A stretch of 62,333 bases of DNA from Geopseudomonas aromaticivorans (GCF_019097855.1 NZ_JAHRGL010000021.1:1-62333); one strand, 5' to 3'. Positions 1 to 8,569 are shown, counted from the first letter of the stretch. Notes: generated by a model from the letters alone, not told the origin. Numbers and translations are program-made.

Positions 1-903
1 CTTCCCTGCTACGGCTTCAAGTGACATGCTGCGGCAGGGCGTGATCAGGCCGTTCATGCGGTTGCCGCGCCCGACCTGGCCGTCGTCGCCCTGCTCCGCG
101 CTCAATCCGGATACGGTCAGGTAAATCCCCTCCACACCGCTCGCGTTCGGATCGTCGAGCGTATTGATGGCGAGATCACAGGGGCTCACCAGGGTCGCGC
201 GTAGATGCTCGGCAATCGCGTGCTTGATCGCAAAATAGTCTGCCGCATGACGAATCTCCCGATCGATGAGCGCCAACGCGACGGTGAACGTCATCCTGTC
301 GCCAACCCGCGCGCCCATGACCTTGTAGTCGTCGCCCGCTGCCGGAAATCGCGCTTGAAACTCGGCCGAGTGCAATAGCGTCCCCAGTTGCAGCGCCTGT
401 TTCTCGAGGGGCGAGTATGGTGCGAAGCCGATTCCGAAGGAGGTATCGTTGGCCAGGGCGTGGGACATCCCGCGTGCGAATGCCTGCTGCAGGTTGGGGC
501 TGCCGGTGCGTACCGCACATTCGATTTCGAACAATGCCGGATCGCAGCGCAGGTTTTCGGATAAATAGCGGTATGCAGCGCCCCTCACCAATTCAGCCAG
601 CCCGGCGTCCGGCAGGGGACTGGCTCGACCGCACAGGATCAGGCGCATCGGCGTCAGCACCTGTCCACCGCCAAAGCGCGGCAGGCTCTCGCCACCGATC
701 AACAAGGCCTTGTCGACGTTGTAATGCTGGATGCGTCCGTAGGCTTGCAGGTACGCGCGGTTGAGTGCCAGCGACACGGCCTCCGCGACACCATCGCACA
801 GGCTGTCCGGATGACCGATGCCCTTGTGCTCGCACATCTCGGCTTCGCTCATCCGGTGCAAGTGTTTGTAGGTGGTAATGACGAACCGGGTCACGTCGCC
901 CAT
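1..903 (-). CDS. S-adenosylmethionine synthetase, archaeal type (3' end beyond window)
   Basis: Makes S-adenosylmethionine from ATP and methionine in the cytoplasm. About 301 codons are present and the gene runs off the left edge; family members are about 400 residues. It is the archaeal-type enzyme, not the MetK type usual in Pseudomonas: seen are KGIGHPDSLCDG near residue 27, YNVDKALLIGG near 61, NDTSFGIGFAP near 152, DDYKVMGARVGD near 191 and GDDGQVGRGNRMNGLITP near 272, followed by SMSLEA. The ATG at 903 follows a GGGAGG ribosome site. It starts 34 bp after the stop of the cyclopropane fatty acid synthase gene, itself a SAM consumer, so it probably supplies that enzyme. It is the last visible gene of the long minus-strand copper operon. 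Family assignment is firm; the link to lipid modification is inferred from gene order. Confidence 0.88.
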   Translation of the reverse strand, partial: MGDVTRFVITTYKHLHRMSEAEMCEHKGIGHPDSLCDGVAEAVSLALNRAYLQAYGRIQHYNVDKALLIGGESLPRFGGGQVLTPMRLILCGRASPLPDAGLAELVRGAAYRYLSENLRCDPALFEIECAVRTGSPNLQQAFARGMSHALANDTSFGIGFAPYSPLEKQALQLGTLLHSAEFQARFPAAGDDYKVMGARVGDRMTFTVALALIDREIRHAADYFAIKHAIAEHLRATLVSPCDLAINTLDDPNASGVEGIYLTVSGLSAEQGDDGQVGRGNRMNGLITPCRSMSLEAVAGK

Positions 904-937
904 GTACCCTCCCGCGTCACCTCGATTGGTGGATGCC

Positions 938-2074
938 CTAACGCAGGCGGCCGTAGCCGCCCGCGCAGCCGTGCTTGCTCAACACGATTTGCCACAATTG
1001 GTTCTTGCGCGCCCGGAACGAACCGGCGCAGGTCAACAGGTAGTAACGCCACATGCGGAAAAAGCGCTGGTCGTAGTACCCAGCCAACTCTGGCCAGCGG
1101 CATTCGAAGTTGGAGTACCAAGCCATCAGCGTTTTGTCGTAATCGGCGCCGAAGTTGTGCCAGTCCTCCATCACGAAACGTGTTTCGATGGCCAGGCCAA
1201 TTTGCGCAATCGAAGGCAGCATGCCGTTCGGGAAGATGTATTGGCCGATCCAGGGATCGGTCGTATGCACCGAGGTGTTGCTGCCGATGGTATGCAGCAG
1301 GAACAAACCGTCGTCGCGCAGCAGACGGTGCGCGGTCGCCATGTAAATGCGGTAATTCTTTACGCCGACATGTTCGAACATCCCCAGCGACACGAGGTGA
1401 TCGAAGCAGCCGTCCACGTCGCGGTAATCCTGGAGGCGAATTTCCACCGGGAGTTCGCGACAGCGTTCGGCAGCGTAACGCGCCTGATCCCGGGAAATGG
1501 TGACGCCGACTACCTGAGCGCCGTAGCGGGAAGCGGCATACTCGGCGAAACTGCCCCAGCCGCAGCCGATGTCAAGCACGCGGTCCCCCGCCTTTAGGCC
1601 GAGTTTCCGGCACACCAGTTCCAGTTTCCTTTCCTGCGCCTCCTCCAAACTACCCGCGTCCTGCCAGTAGCCACAGGTGTAGGTCATGCGGCGATCCAGC
1701 ATGCGTGCGAACAGCTCATAGCCGAGGTCGTAGTGTCGCTCGCCAACGATCCAGGCACGGCAACGCGACTGGAGGTTCAGCAGTTGCGCCCGCCACTCGT
1801 ACCAGCGCCCGAGTAAACTGCCGGTGAGCCGGCGATCGGCACCCGCGCGCAACAGGCGCGCGACGCACTCGTCCAGTTGCTCGCAGTCCCACCATTCGTC
1901 CATGTACGCTTCGCCGAGCCCGAGGCTGCCCTGTCGGCGCAGGCGTCCGAACAGCCTCGAATCGTGCACCCGTAAGTCCCAGGGTCGACTGCCGCCGAGG
2001 TGGACTCCGGCGGCATCGAGCACAGCTTGCAGGCCTCTGTCCTTGTGGTTTTCGTAAATTCGAGTCATGCCCAT
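938..2074 (-). CDS. cfa: Cyclopropane-fatty-acyl-phospholipid synthase
   Basis: Adds a methylene group from S-adenosylmethionine to the double bond of unsaturated phospholipid acyl chains, making cyclopropane fatty acids at the inner membrane. The 378-residue length matches E. coli Cfa (382). Seen are the catalytic-cysteine region YTCGYW, the SAM-binding loop VLDIGCGWGSFAEYAA with VVGVTIS after it, and a C-terminal CAGSFRARKNQLWQIV block as in known Cfa proteins. The ATG at 2074 was chosen because CAGGAG lies 7 nt upstream and it begins 14 bp after the upstream stop; an upstream extension would run into the neighbouring gene. It lies between the metallo-beta-lactamase gene and the SAM synthetase gene in one run. 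This is probably a second, metal-linked Cfa in addition to a chromosomal copy, which is an inference. Confidence 0.9.
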   Translation of the reverse strand: MGMTRIYENHKDRGLQAVLDAAGVHLGGSRPWDLRVHDSRLFGRLRRQGSLGLGEAYMDEWWDCEQLDECVARLLRAGADRRLTGSLLGRWYEWRAQLLNLQSRCRAWIVGERHYDLGYELFARMLDRRMTYTCGYWQDAGSLEEAQERKLELVCRKLGLKAGDRVLDIGCGWGSFAEYAASRYGAQVVGVTISRDQARYAAERCRELPVEIRLQDYRDVDGCFDHLVSLGMFEHVGVKNYRIYMATAHRLLRDDGLFLLHTIGSNTSVHTTDPWIGQYIFPNGMLPSIAQIGLAIETRFVMEDWHNFGADYDKTLMAWYSNFECRWPELAGYYDQRFFRMWRYYLLTCAGSFRARKNQLWQIVLSKHGCAGGYGRLR

Positions 2075-2088
2075 CCGCGCGCTCCTGA

Positions 2089-3444
2089 TCAATCCAGAAC
2101 GAACTCGTCGAGCATTTCCGGAACCATGACATTCCACCCCAGGCGCTCTTCCAGATAACGGCGCTGGCTGTCAGCAGCCAATGCCCCGCCATGGGTTAGA
2201 AAAACCTGCCGCGGTGGTTGCTCAAAGTGGCTTAGCCAATCACCAATTTCGCTAAAATCGGCATGCCCGGAGAGACTGGAGATCTCTTCAACCTGGCAGG
2301 TGATAGGCACATATTCGCCATAGATCTTTAGTGTGCGCATACCATTCATCAATGCATGGCCGCGCGTACCCTCAGCCTGATAGCCTGCTATCAGCAAGGT
2401 GTTGCGATGGTTGCCACCCAAGGCCTTGAGGTGGTGCAGAATTCGCCCACCGGTAAGCATGCCGGCGCCGGCAATAATTACCTTCGGATATGAGTCTGCA
2501 CTGAGCGCCTCCGAATCCTGCCTGGTACGGACATAGGTCACGCCTTCGCACATGGCATGGCACTCTGCGTCGCTGAGCTGATGCTGGGCCCGGAAGTGGC
2601 AGAACACATGTGACACATTGATAGCCATGGGGCTATCCAGGTAAAGAGGCACATCTGGAATACGGCCTGCTGCGCGCAACTGCGTCAGCAGATGCATGAA
2701 ATTCTGCGCGCGCCCGACGGCGAAAGCCGGCAACATGACAGTCCCGCCCCTGCCGACCGTTGCGTTGACGATCTTCTCTAGCTGCTCGGCTACGTCGACG
2801 ACCGTATGGCGCCGGTCACCATATGTGGACTCGAGAACAAGGTAGTCCGCATGCTTGATCGGCAACGGGGGCTTCATCACAGGATCATTCGGCCTGCCCA
2901 GATCCCCACTGAAGGACAATGTGCGCGTGCCATTATCAACATGCACGCATGCGGCCCCGAGAATGTGCCCAGCTGGAGTGAAGTGCACGCGCAACCCTCC
3001 AATCTCGAACACCTCATCGAAGTCACGTGTATCGAACGCCTTCAGTGCTCGCTCTGCCTGCTGAGCCGTGTATAACGGCTCGGCCGGGGTATGTTTGCTG
3101 TAGCCGTAACGATTGGCACGCAGAGCATCCTCCTCCTGCAGCTTGCCGCTGTCCGGCAACAGGATCTCGCCCAGGGCGCGCGTGGCGGGCGTGCAATAAA
3201 CCGGCCCGCTGAATCCGTCTTGAATGAGTCGAGGCAGGTAACCGCTGTGATCAAGATGAGCGTGCGTCAACACAACAGCGTCGATCTCGGCCGGAGCGAT
3301 TGGAAAGGGCTTCCAGTTACGCTGACGCAGGGCTTTGACTCCCTGGAAGAGCCCGCAGTCGACCAGCACTCGTGTATCCCCCTCCGTGACAAGATACCGA
3401 GAGCCGGTCACCGTGCCAGTGGCGCCAAGAAACTGTAGTTTCAC
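2089..3444 (-). CDS. MBL-fold metallo-hydrolase with beta-CASP domain (RNA-processing exonuclease type)
   Basis: A 451-residue metallo-beta-lactamase/beta-CASP protein, a family that includes bacterial and archaeal relatives of CPSF73/Ysh1 that cut or trim RNA. Seen are the zinc site THAHLDHSG near residue 61, a GPAGHILGAACV-like later His motif (TPAGHILGAA), the SGDLGRP aspartate motif, LESTYGDRRH, an insert with DSPMAINVS, and C-terminal SLSGHADF and FLTHGG motifs typical of beta-CASP enzymes. Cytoplasmic, with no signal peptide. It overlaps the DUF2933 gene by 4 bp (ATGA) and is followed 14 bp later by cfa, so it is translationally tied to the copper operon. Its substrate is unknown; an RNA is most likely from family knowledge. 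Why a copper operon carries it is not explained. Confidence 0.88.
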   Translation of the reverse strand: MKLQFLGATGTVTGSRYLVTEGDTRVLVDCGLFQGVKALRQRNWKPFPIAPAEIDAVVLTHAHLDHSGYLPRLIQDGFSGPVYCTPATRALGEILLPDSGKLQEEDALRANRYGYSKHTPAEPLYTAQQAERALKAFDTRDFDEVFEIGGLRVHFTPAGHILGAACVHVDNGTRTLSFSGDLGRPNDPVMKPPLPIKHADYLVLESTYGDRRHTVVDVAEQLEKIVNATVGRGGTVMLPAFAVGRAQNFMHLLTQLRAAGRIPDVPLYLDSPMAINVSHVFCHFRAQHQLSDAECHAMCEGVTYVRTRQDSEALSADSYPKVIIAGAGMLTGGRILHHLKALGGNHRNTLLIAGYQAEGTRGHALMNGMRTLKIYGEYVPITCQVEEISSLSGHADFSEIGDWLSHFEQPPRQVFLTHGGALAADSQRRYLEERLGWNVMVPEMLDEFVLD

Positions 3445-3806
3445 GACCTTCGCTCCTGAGATTGATCTTGCCGCGGAGTTTCGCTACCTGATTTTTCTTC
3501 TTGCCCGTGCTTGTGCGCCTGCTGTTGCTTATCGCCTGTACTTGTGTGCCGATGGCCGCCACAGCCACCGTGCGCACCATGCCCTTCACGCTGCCCACCC
3601 TCATGTCCTTCATGCCCTCCATGACCATGACCTCCATGCATGAACAGGTGCATCAAGGGACAGGCCAACAACAACAAAAATGGGAGATAGGGTATGACGT
3701 GGGCCCGATGCTCGGTGAGCAGAAAATATCCGGCGATGGCAAGAAATCCAAGAAAGAACCAATTGGCACGGCCTGCGTTGCGAAATCGACTGTCGTGTCT
3801 GGGCAT
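3441..3806 (-). CDS. DUF2933-type small membrane protein with His-rich tail
   Basis: A 121-residue protein with two closely spaced hydrophobic segments (about residues 14-28 and 36-54) and then a long histidine/glycine stretch (GGHGHGGHEGHEGG) and a charged tail. The membrane hairpin resembles DUF2933 proteins, which are often found in copper and other metal resistance islands. The His-rich tail could bind metal ions, but its side of the membrane is not clear from the sequence. The ATG at 3806 lies 19 bp after the preceding stop, and its stop overlaps the start of the metallo-beta-lactamase gene. No enzymatic motif is visible. Function unknown; a metal-buffering role is only an inference from composition and neighbours. 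Confidence 0.7.
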   Translation of the reverse strand: MPRHDSRFRNAGRANWFFLGFLAIAGYFLLTEHRAHVIPYLPFLLLLACPLMHLFMHGGHGHGGHEGHEGGQREGHGAHGGCGGHRHTSTGDKQQQAHKHGQEEKSGSETPRQDQSQERRS

Positions 3807-3825
3807 GGTATGCGCTCCCTGGCGA

Positions 3826-4335
3826 TTAGCGGGATGGGTGACGATAGGGCAAGGCTACTTCCACATCGGATGGCCCTCCCTCATTGCGACGGATGCGCAA
3901 ATGAATGACATAAGGAATATCCCCCTCCATGCGGAAGAAATTACCGAAGGTCACGGTGTCGGCAATTTTCATGGGTTCCAGAAGCTTTTCCTGAGATGCG
4001 CCTCCGAGAGGCTCAACTCTCGCCCGCACTGATGCTTCCGAAAGGCGTTTGCCCGTCTGCTCTTCAAAAATGGCCACCACCAAGTGATGAGTATCGACCC
4101 CCGCTGCATTAGTGGGCTGCATGTGCTTGCCGGACTTATGCTCTTGCTGGGCAACCATTTCAGCCGGCAATACGCCATAGTAGATCGTCAGTCCGTCCTT
4201 ACGCACCGGTTGCCCAGAAACCTCGGCATACGCGTTCGAGTAACCGGAGAGGATTACCAGCATTGCAAGCCAGAAGAAGTGCACACGCATCCATGAAGCT
4301 GACACCCTATGATTCAAAACCACATGCGTCATCAT
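3826..4335 (-). CDS. Hypothetical exported protein in copper operon
   Basis: A 169-residue protein with a hydrophobic N-terminal segment (about residues 16-37, ending AYAEVSG) that looks like a signal peptide or anchor, leaving about 130 residues in the periplasm. The mature part alternates short beta-like stretches (LTIYYGVLPAEMV, HHLVVAIFEEQTGKRL, VTFGNFF, YVIHLRIRRNE) and may be a single beta-sandwich, similar in style to FixH/YtkA-like domains, but I do not recognise a family firmly. It contains HHL, several other His and a Met-rich patch around residue 55-75 that could bind copper. Its start overlaps the preceding small membrane protein by 4 bp (ATGA), so the two are translationally coupled. 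Function unknown. Confidence 0.65.
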   Translation of the reverse strand: MMTHVVLNHRVSASWMRVHFFWLAMLVILSGYSNAYAEVSGQPVRKDGLTIYYGVLPAEMVAQQEHKSGKHMQPTNAAGVDTHHLVVAIFEEQTGKRLSEASVRARVEPLGGASQEKLLEPMKIADTVTFGNFFRMEGDIPYVIHLRIRRNEGGPSDVEVALPYRHPSR

Positions 4336-4550
4336 GGCAAATCCTTCCTCTGCAGTTTACGGCCAGCTTCGCCAATATCCTTATCGAACTGTCGGACACC
4401 ACGTGCGGTCTGGATCATGACCAAGACCGGGCATATCAAGAAGATCAGAGAAACAACCAGCGACTTAATGCTAATACCGTACAGGTAAAGTACTGTCACG
4501 ATACCAATGGCACTGACAACAGTGCAAATGGTCAGAATGTTGCGCTTCAT
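4332..4550 (-). CDS. Small two-helix membrane protein, unknown
   Basis: A 72-residue protein with two hydrophobic stretches (about residues 5-24 and 29-47) and a basic, amphipathic C-terminus (QFDKDIGEAGRKL). No metal motif is obvious. It lies 10 bp downstream of the copper ATPase stop and overlaps the next gene by 4 bp, so it is very likely expressed with the ATPase. Small membrane proteins next to P-type ATPases sometimes regulate or stabilise the pump, but that is only a possibility here. No family recognised. Confidence 0.6.
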   Translation of the reverse strand: MKRNILTICTVVSAIGIVTVLYLYGISIKSLVVSLIFLICPVLVMIQTARGVRQFDKDIGEAGRKLQRKDLP

Positions 4551-4560
4551 GATCTCACCC

Positions 4561-6978
4561 CTACCTTGCGCCTATACGGGCGCGTTTGAGCAGTGCGGAG
4601 TTGACGATCACCGACAGCGAGCTGAGCGCCATGGCAGCAGCGGCGATGATCGGATTGAGCAGCCCGAAGGCCGCAACCGGGATGCCAATAGCGTTGTAAA
4701 TGAACGCCCAGAAAAGATTCTGCTTGATCTTGAGCATGGTCGCACGGGAAAGCAGGATTGCCGTGACCACATCTCGGACATCATTCTTGATCAAGATGAT
4801 GCCCCCGGTTTCCTTGGCCACATCGGAGCCGGAACCGATGGCGATACCAATATCAGCAGTGGCGAGCGCCGGCGCATCGTTTACGCCATCGCCAACCATC
4901 GCTACGACCTGACCTTCCTGCTGCAACTTCTGGATCACTGAGACCTTGTCTTCGGGCAATACTTCGGCGATGACACGATCGATTCCAACCTGTTGAGCAA
5001 TCGCCTTGGCCGTGCGTTGATTGTCACCGGTCAAGAGAACCACCTGAATACCACGCGATTTGAGTTCACTAATGGCTTCGGCGGCTTCCGGCTTGAGCGT
5101 GTCTGCCACCGCGATGATGCCCAGCAGATCCCCCCCCCGACCAACCAGCATTGCGGTTTTGCCTTGGGCTTCCAGCTGGGCCATGGCTTGTTCCGCATGG
5201 CTGATCCCGATGTTCTGCTGCTGGAATAGGCGCCGATTGCCGAGCCACACCAAGCTGCCGTGCAACTCCCCCTGGATGCCGTGACCTGCGATGCCCTTGA
5301 TGCCGCGAGCGGCCTCAAGCACCAAACCACGATGCTGAGCGGCACGCACGATGGCTTCGCCAAGGGGGTGCTCAGAGCCAATTTCAACGGCTGCAGCCAG
5401 CGCCAGAACACCCGCTTCATCGATGTCTTTAAGTGGCACTATGTCGGTCACCGTCGGCTCGCCACGCGTGATCGTACCGGTCTTGTCGAAGACGACGGTC
5501 GAGAGCTTTTCAGCACGCTCCAACACCTCGCCGCCCCGTATCAAGATGCCCATGTCCGCACCTTTGCCGACACCAACCATCAATGCAGCCGGCGTTGCAA
5601 CGCCGAGTGCACACGGGCAGGAAATGATCAGTACGGCAATGAAGGCGAGCAGGCCCTGGGGGAAGAAGCCAAAGGCCCACCAACCGAAAAAGGCAAGCAG
5701 GGCAACCAGAACCACTGCCGGGACGAAATAGCCGGTGACCTTGTCCGCGAGCCGCTGGATCTGTGCCGTACTCGCTTGGGCGTCTTCCACCATCTTGATG
5801 ATCTGCGCCAGAGCGGTTTCCTTGCCGATCTTGGTAGCCTTGAAGCGGAACAGCCCCGAACGGTTGAGCGTGCCACCGATCACTGCTGCGCCAGGCTTCT
5901 TTTCCACCGGCATCGACTCGCCGGTCAGCATCGATTCATCGATGCTCGTTTCACCTTCGGTGACTTCACCATCGGTGGGAATTTTCTCGCCAGGCCTCAC
6001 CACCACGATCTCACCGACCATGATGCTTTCGGCCGGGATCTCCTCTTCCTTGCCGTCGCGTAGCACGTGGGCCGTAGCCGGCTTCAGGTCCAACAGCCGC
6101 CGCACGGCAGCAGAGGATTTCTTCTTGATGATCTCCTCCATGTACTTGCCCAGCAGTACGAAGGCGATGATAACTGCCGAAACCTCGAAGTAGACGTCTC
6201 GCTCATCGACCTTGATCGGCAGGACATCAGGGAAGAACAACACGGCGACACTATAGAAGTAGGCAACCGTTGTGCCGAGCGCGATCAGGAAGTCCATGTT
6301 GATGCTGCGGGTGCGAATGGCATTCCACGCACCCTTATAGAAGCTCCAGCCACCGATGAATTGCACCGGAGTTACCAGCAGAAACAACCATACGCCCCAG
6401 GTGAAGAAGGGAAGTGCGTCAATCGGCACCCAGGTCAGGATGGTGGCGCCAGTAGCGAGACCAATGAATGCTCCCGCGCGCAGGATGGCAAGAGCAAGCA
6501 CACCGGTGAGCGCAATGGTCACCCGTGTTTTCATCCGCTTGAGCTCAGTCTCGGGGGACTCGAAGGTTTGTTTACAGCTCTCGCTGCAAAAGTAGTAAGT
6601 GCGCCCGCCGCGCTCACTCTTCAGGGCCGTAGCCTTGTTCACCAGCATGCCGCAGATGGGATCCTTGGCTTTGCCCTCCACACCATGTTCATTGGCGCGA
6701 GGGGGCGCCACCGAGGAGCTGCCTCCGTGAGGACCATCATGGGTATGCTCGTGACTGCAACCTTCATGCTCAATCTTGCCCATATAGCGCTCTGGCGCCT
6801 TGGCAAACGCCCCTTGGCAGCGACTCGAGCAGAACCAGAAACGCTGCCCCTGGTACTCCTGACTGAGCGTTGTTGGCTCTGGATTGACCTCCATGCCACA
6901 GACTGGATCAGTTACCGCCTTCATAGACCCCCCCGACTTTCTCGACTCTTCAGTGCGCATGCCGTTATACTTTTCCAT
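4561..6978 (-). CDS. Copper-translocating P1B-type ATPase with two YHS domains
   Basis: Inner-membrane pump that uses ATP to export cytoplasmic copper. The 805-residue product begins with two YHS metal-binding domains in place of the usual HMA domains (DPVCGMEVN near residue 24 and DPICGMLVN near residue 107, each followed by a Phe/Tyr-Phe-Cys motif), separated by a short His-rich linker. The ATPase core shows the transmembrane [14 protein letters not shown] motif, the phosphorylated aspartate in [12 protein letters not shown] (about residue 498), the SEHPLGEAI motif and [12 protein letters not shown], all as in CopA-type pumps. Start uncertain: ATG at 6978 is followed by in-frame ATGs at 6960 and 6927, and the last has a GGGGGG stretch just upstream. 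Second gene of the minus-strand operon, 29 bp after the methyltransferase-like gene. Confidence 0.92.
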   Translation of the reverse strand: MEKYNGMRTEESRKSGGSMKAVTDPVCGMEVNPEPTTLSQEYQGQRFWFCSSRCQGAFAKAPERYMGKIEHEGCSHEHTHDGPHGGSSSVAPPRANEHGVEGKAKDPICGMLVNKATALKSERGGRTYYFCSESCKQTFESPETELKRMKTRVTIALTGVLALAILRAGAFIGLATGATILTWVPIDALPFFTWGVWLFLLVTPVQFIGGWSFYKGAWNAIRTRSINMDFLIALGTTVAYFYSVAVLFFPDVLPIKVDERDVYFEVSAVIIAFVLLGKYMEEIIKKKSSAAVRRLLDLKPATAHVLRDGKEEEIPAESIMVGEIVVVRPGEKIPTDGEVTEGETSIDESMLTGESMPVEKKPGAAVIGGTLNRSGLFRFKATKIGKETALAQIIKMVEDAQASTAQIQRLADKVTGYFVPAVVLVALLAFFGWWAFGFFPQGLLAFIAVLIISCPCALGVATPAALMVGVGKGADMGILIRGGEVLERAEKLSTVVFDKTGTITRGEPTVTDIVPLKDIDEAGVLALAAAVEIGSEHPLGEAIVRAAQHRGLVLEAARGIKGIAGHGIQGELHGSLVWLGNRRLFQQQNIGISHAEQAMAQLEAQGKTAMLVGRGGDLLGIIAVADTLKPEAAEAISELKSRGIQVVLLTGDNQRTAKAIAQQVGIDRVIAEVLPEDKVSVIQKLQQEGQVVAMVGDGVNDAPALATADIGIAIGSGSDVAKETGGIILIKNDVRDVVTAILLSRATMLKIKQNLFWAFIYNAIGIPVAAFGLLNPIIAAAAMALSSLSVIVNSALLKRARIGAR

Positions 6979-7007
6979 ATTTCATCACTCATCTCACTAA
7001 GTCGAAA

Positions 7008-7664
7008 TTACGATTTGGCTTGCACTTTATGACCACCAAAACGAGGAATGAAAGCGGGGACCTCACTCATGTATCGACGATAAGAATCACCAAACTGAGC
7101 TAGCGCATCACGCTCTTCCGATTTCGCCAAACGCACATACATGAACACGAGAATCGGAAACATGGCAATTGTTATCAAAGTCGGCCATTGCAACAGAAAG
7201 CTGAACATGATCAACACGAAACCGATATATTGCGGATGACGGACTTTCGCATAAGGTCCAGTGGTGGCGAGCTTGCCGGACCTTTGTGCCTCGTACAGCA
7301 CTCGCCAGGCAGAGGCCAGCAACCAGAAACCTGCAATAAGGAAGACACTGCTGGCGATGTGAAACGGCCCCAGATGCGGGTTGGCCTTCCAGCCGAACAA
7401 GACCTCAAGCAGGTGGCCCGCATCGTGCGAGAAAAAATCGATGCCGGGATAGCGGGTGCCGAGCCAGCCCGACAGCAGATAAATTGTCAGCGGAAAGCCA
7501 TACATCTCGGTGAACAGCGCCACCAGGAATGCGCTGAAGGCACCAAAACTTCGCCAATCACGGGCTGATTTTGGTTTAAAAAAGCTGAACGCGAAGATAA
7601 TGAACACCAATGAGTTGATGATCACCAATCCCCACAGGCCATAGGCTGGCATGTCGTGTGTCAT
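7008..7664 (-). CDS. Isoprenylcysteine carboxyl methyltransferase (ICMT)-family membrane protein
   Basis: A 218-residue integral membrane protein with about five hydrophobic segments. The C-terminal half carries the family's SAM/substrate signature GPYAKVRHPQYIGF followed by a hydrophobic helix and an acidic/basic EERDALAQFGDSYRRYMSEVPAFIPR tail, seen in ICMT and phospholipid methyltransferase-like proteins; family members in bacteria mostly lack known substrates. ATG at 7664 follows AAGGAGA. It is the first gene of the minus-strand copper operon, 29 bp before the copper ATPase. With Cfa and SAM synthetase at the other end, the operon holds two likely SAM users that act in the membrane and one SAM maker. 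Substrate unknown. Confidence 0.8.
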   Translation of the reverse strand: MTHDMPAYGLWGLVIINSLVFIIFAFSFFKPKSARDWRSFGAFSAFLVALFTEMYGFPLTIYLLSGWLGTRYPGIDFFSHDAGHLLEVLFGWKANPHLGPFHIASSVFLIAGFWLLASAWRVLYEAQRSGKLATTGPYAKVRHPQYIGFVLIMFSFLLQWPTLITIAMFPILVFMYVRLAKSEERDALAQFGDSYRRYMSEVPAFIPRFGGHKVQAKS

Positions 7665-7870
7665 GAGGGTTCTCCTTTGAAATTATCAGTAAAGTCCAAA
7701 ACCTGCGCCCTGCCACCCTTCGAGAAAATCAACATGCCATCACTATCGTCGTCCCCCTTAAGATCCCTAAGACGGTAACGGATGTCACTTAATGACATTC
7801 GATAATAAGCCGGTGGCAACCCTTACTTTTGATGCTAGACCTAAAAAGCTGACATTGGGCTTACCCCAAA

Positions 7871-7886
7871 ATTACAATTCTGTCAG
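7871..7886. promoter_or_regulatory. CopR/CusR-type operator (cop box)
   Basis: ATTACAATTCTGTCAG. One of five copies in the window of an imperfect palindrome TTACA-N5-GT(A/C)A, all placed upstream of copper genes. Lies between the divergent ATPase and cusCBAF operons, so it may serve both. The match to known CopR boxes is from memory of the family consensus. Confidence 0.7.
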
Positions 7887-7900
7887 AAATGCTCTTCCCG

Positions 7901-7929
7901 TTGACAAACAGAAAAATACGCAAACTATT
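7901..7929 (+). promoter_or_regulatory. Candidate sigma-70 promoter for first cus operon
   Basis: TTGACA at 7901-7906 and ACTATT at 7924-7929 with 17-bp spacing, starting 14 bp downstream of the cop box. Position fits activation by a response regulator, but the -10 is a weak match and no experiment supports it. Confidence 0.4.
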
Positions 7930-8127
7930 TGCGGGAAATCAAAATAACAATCTCCAACCACCGGACAGCTACAGTCAAGAGAAAAACAACACATTGCGCA
8001 AGGCACACGAAAAACACTGACCCCCGTCAATTCCCATCAAGTAAAAGCTGAACTTCCTCGACAGGCAATTGCCGCCAATAAATTTCACCTGCTATCGTTC
8101 TGAGAGACTCGAGTGGGGTTACCCTAG

Positions 8128-8478
8128 ATGCTTCGGCTTTCATTGATTCTGGCGCTGACTTTCAGCATCGTGTTGCCTTATTTCGGCAGCACGGCCTCGG
8201 CTCGGCCCACCGAACCCTGCCCGATGCAAAGTTCATTGCCTCACCAAGATCACACCTCCCCCTTGCAGGCGCCCTGCTGCGAGCACATGGAGGATGCTGT
8301 CGACTCGCTCAGCAAATCCCCCTGCAAGCCTGGACAAGAATGCAAGACCAGCGGGGTTCTCCAGGCTGTCGTGATCAAGCCGGCCCCCCTTCAGCATCCC
8401 GTCCCTGGCACACCGCTCGCCCAGCAACCCATTCAGCAAGAACCAACGCCCCTCTGGCGCCCACCCTGCGTCGCCTGA
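8128..8478 (+). CDS. Cys-rich secreted protein heading the cus operon (unknown family)
   Basis: A 116-residue exported protein: hydrophobic signal segment at residues 3-25 ending around TASA. The mature part has a conserved cysteine pattern (EPCPMQ, APCCEHM, SPCKPGQECKT, and a C-terminal LWRPPC) with several His and Met residues, suited to Cu(I) binding in the periplasm. It has a paralog of the same length at the head of the second cus operon (41310-41660) that shares EPCPMQ, CKPGQECKT, LQ-AVIKP and LWRPPC while the rest differs, which shows these residues are under selection. By position it parallels CzcI, the small protein at the head of czc operons. ATG at 8128 follows GTGGGG. Function not known; copper sensing, trafficking or pump assembly are possible. 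Confidence 0.72.
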   Translation: MLRLSLILALTFSIVLPYFGSTASARPTEPCPMQSSLPHQDHTSPLQAPCCEHMEDAVDSLSKSPCKPGQECKTSGVLQAVVIKPAPLQHPVPGTPLAQQPIQQEPTPLWRPPCVA

Positions 8479-8569
8479 TGCCCCAGGCCTGAGGCACCCC
8501 AATTGTGTGGGGAGCCGTTGCTGTCAGCCATTTCTTCAGCGACATCGATTAATCGCATTGGAGGCGCAC

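Larger units (their letters stand above)
7665..8127. other. Divergent intergenic region between the copper ATPase operon and the first cus operon
   Basis: 463 bp without a convincing gene, clearly more AT-rich than its flanks. It separates two divergent operons and should hold both promoters. It contains one copy of the TTACA-N5-GTCA motif (see the CopR-box entry) and a -35/-10 pair downstream of it on the plus strand. The long leader before the gene at 8128 (about 190 bp from that promoter) may hold further control signals; I see no clear riboswitch or attenuator. Confidence 0.7.
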
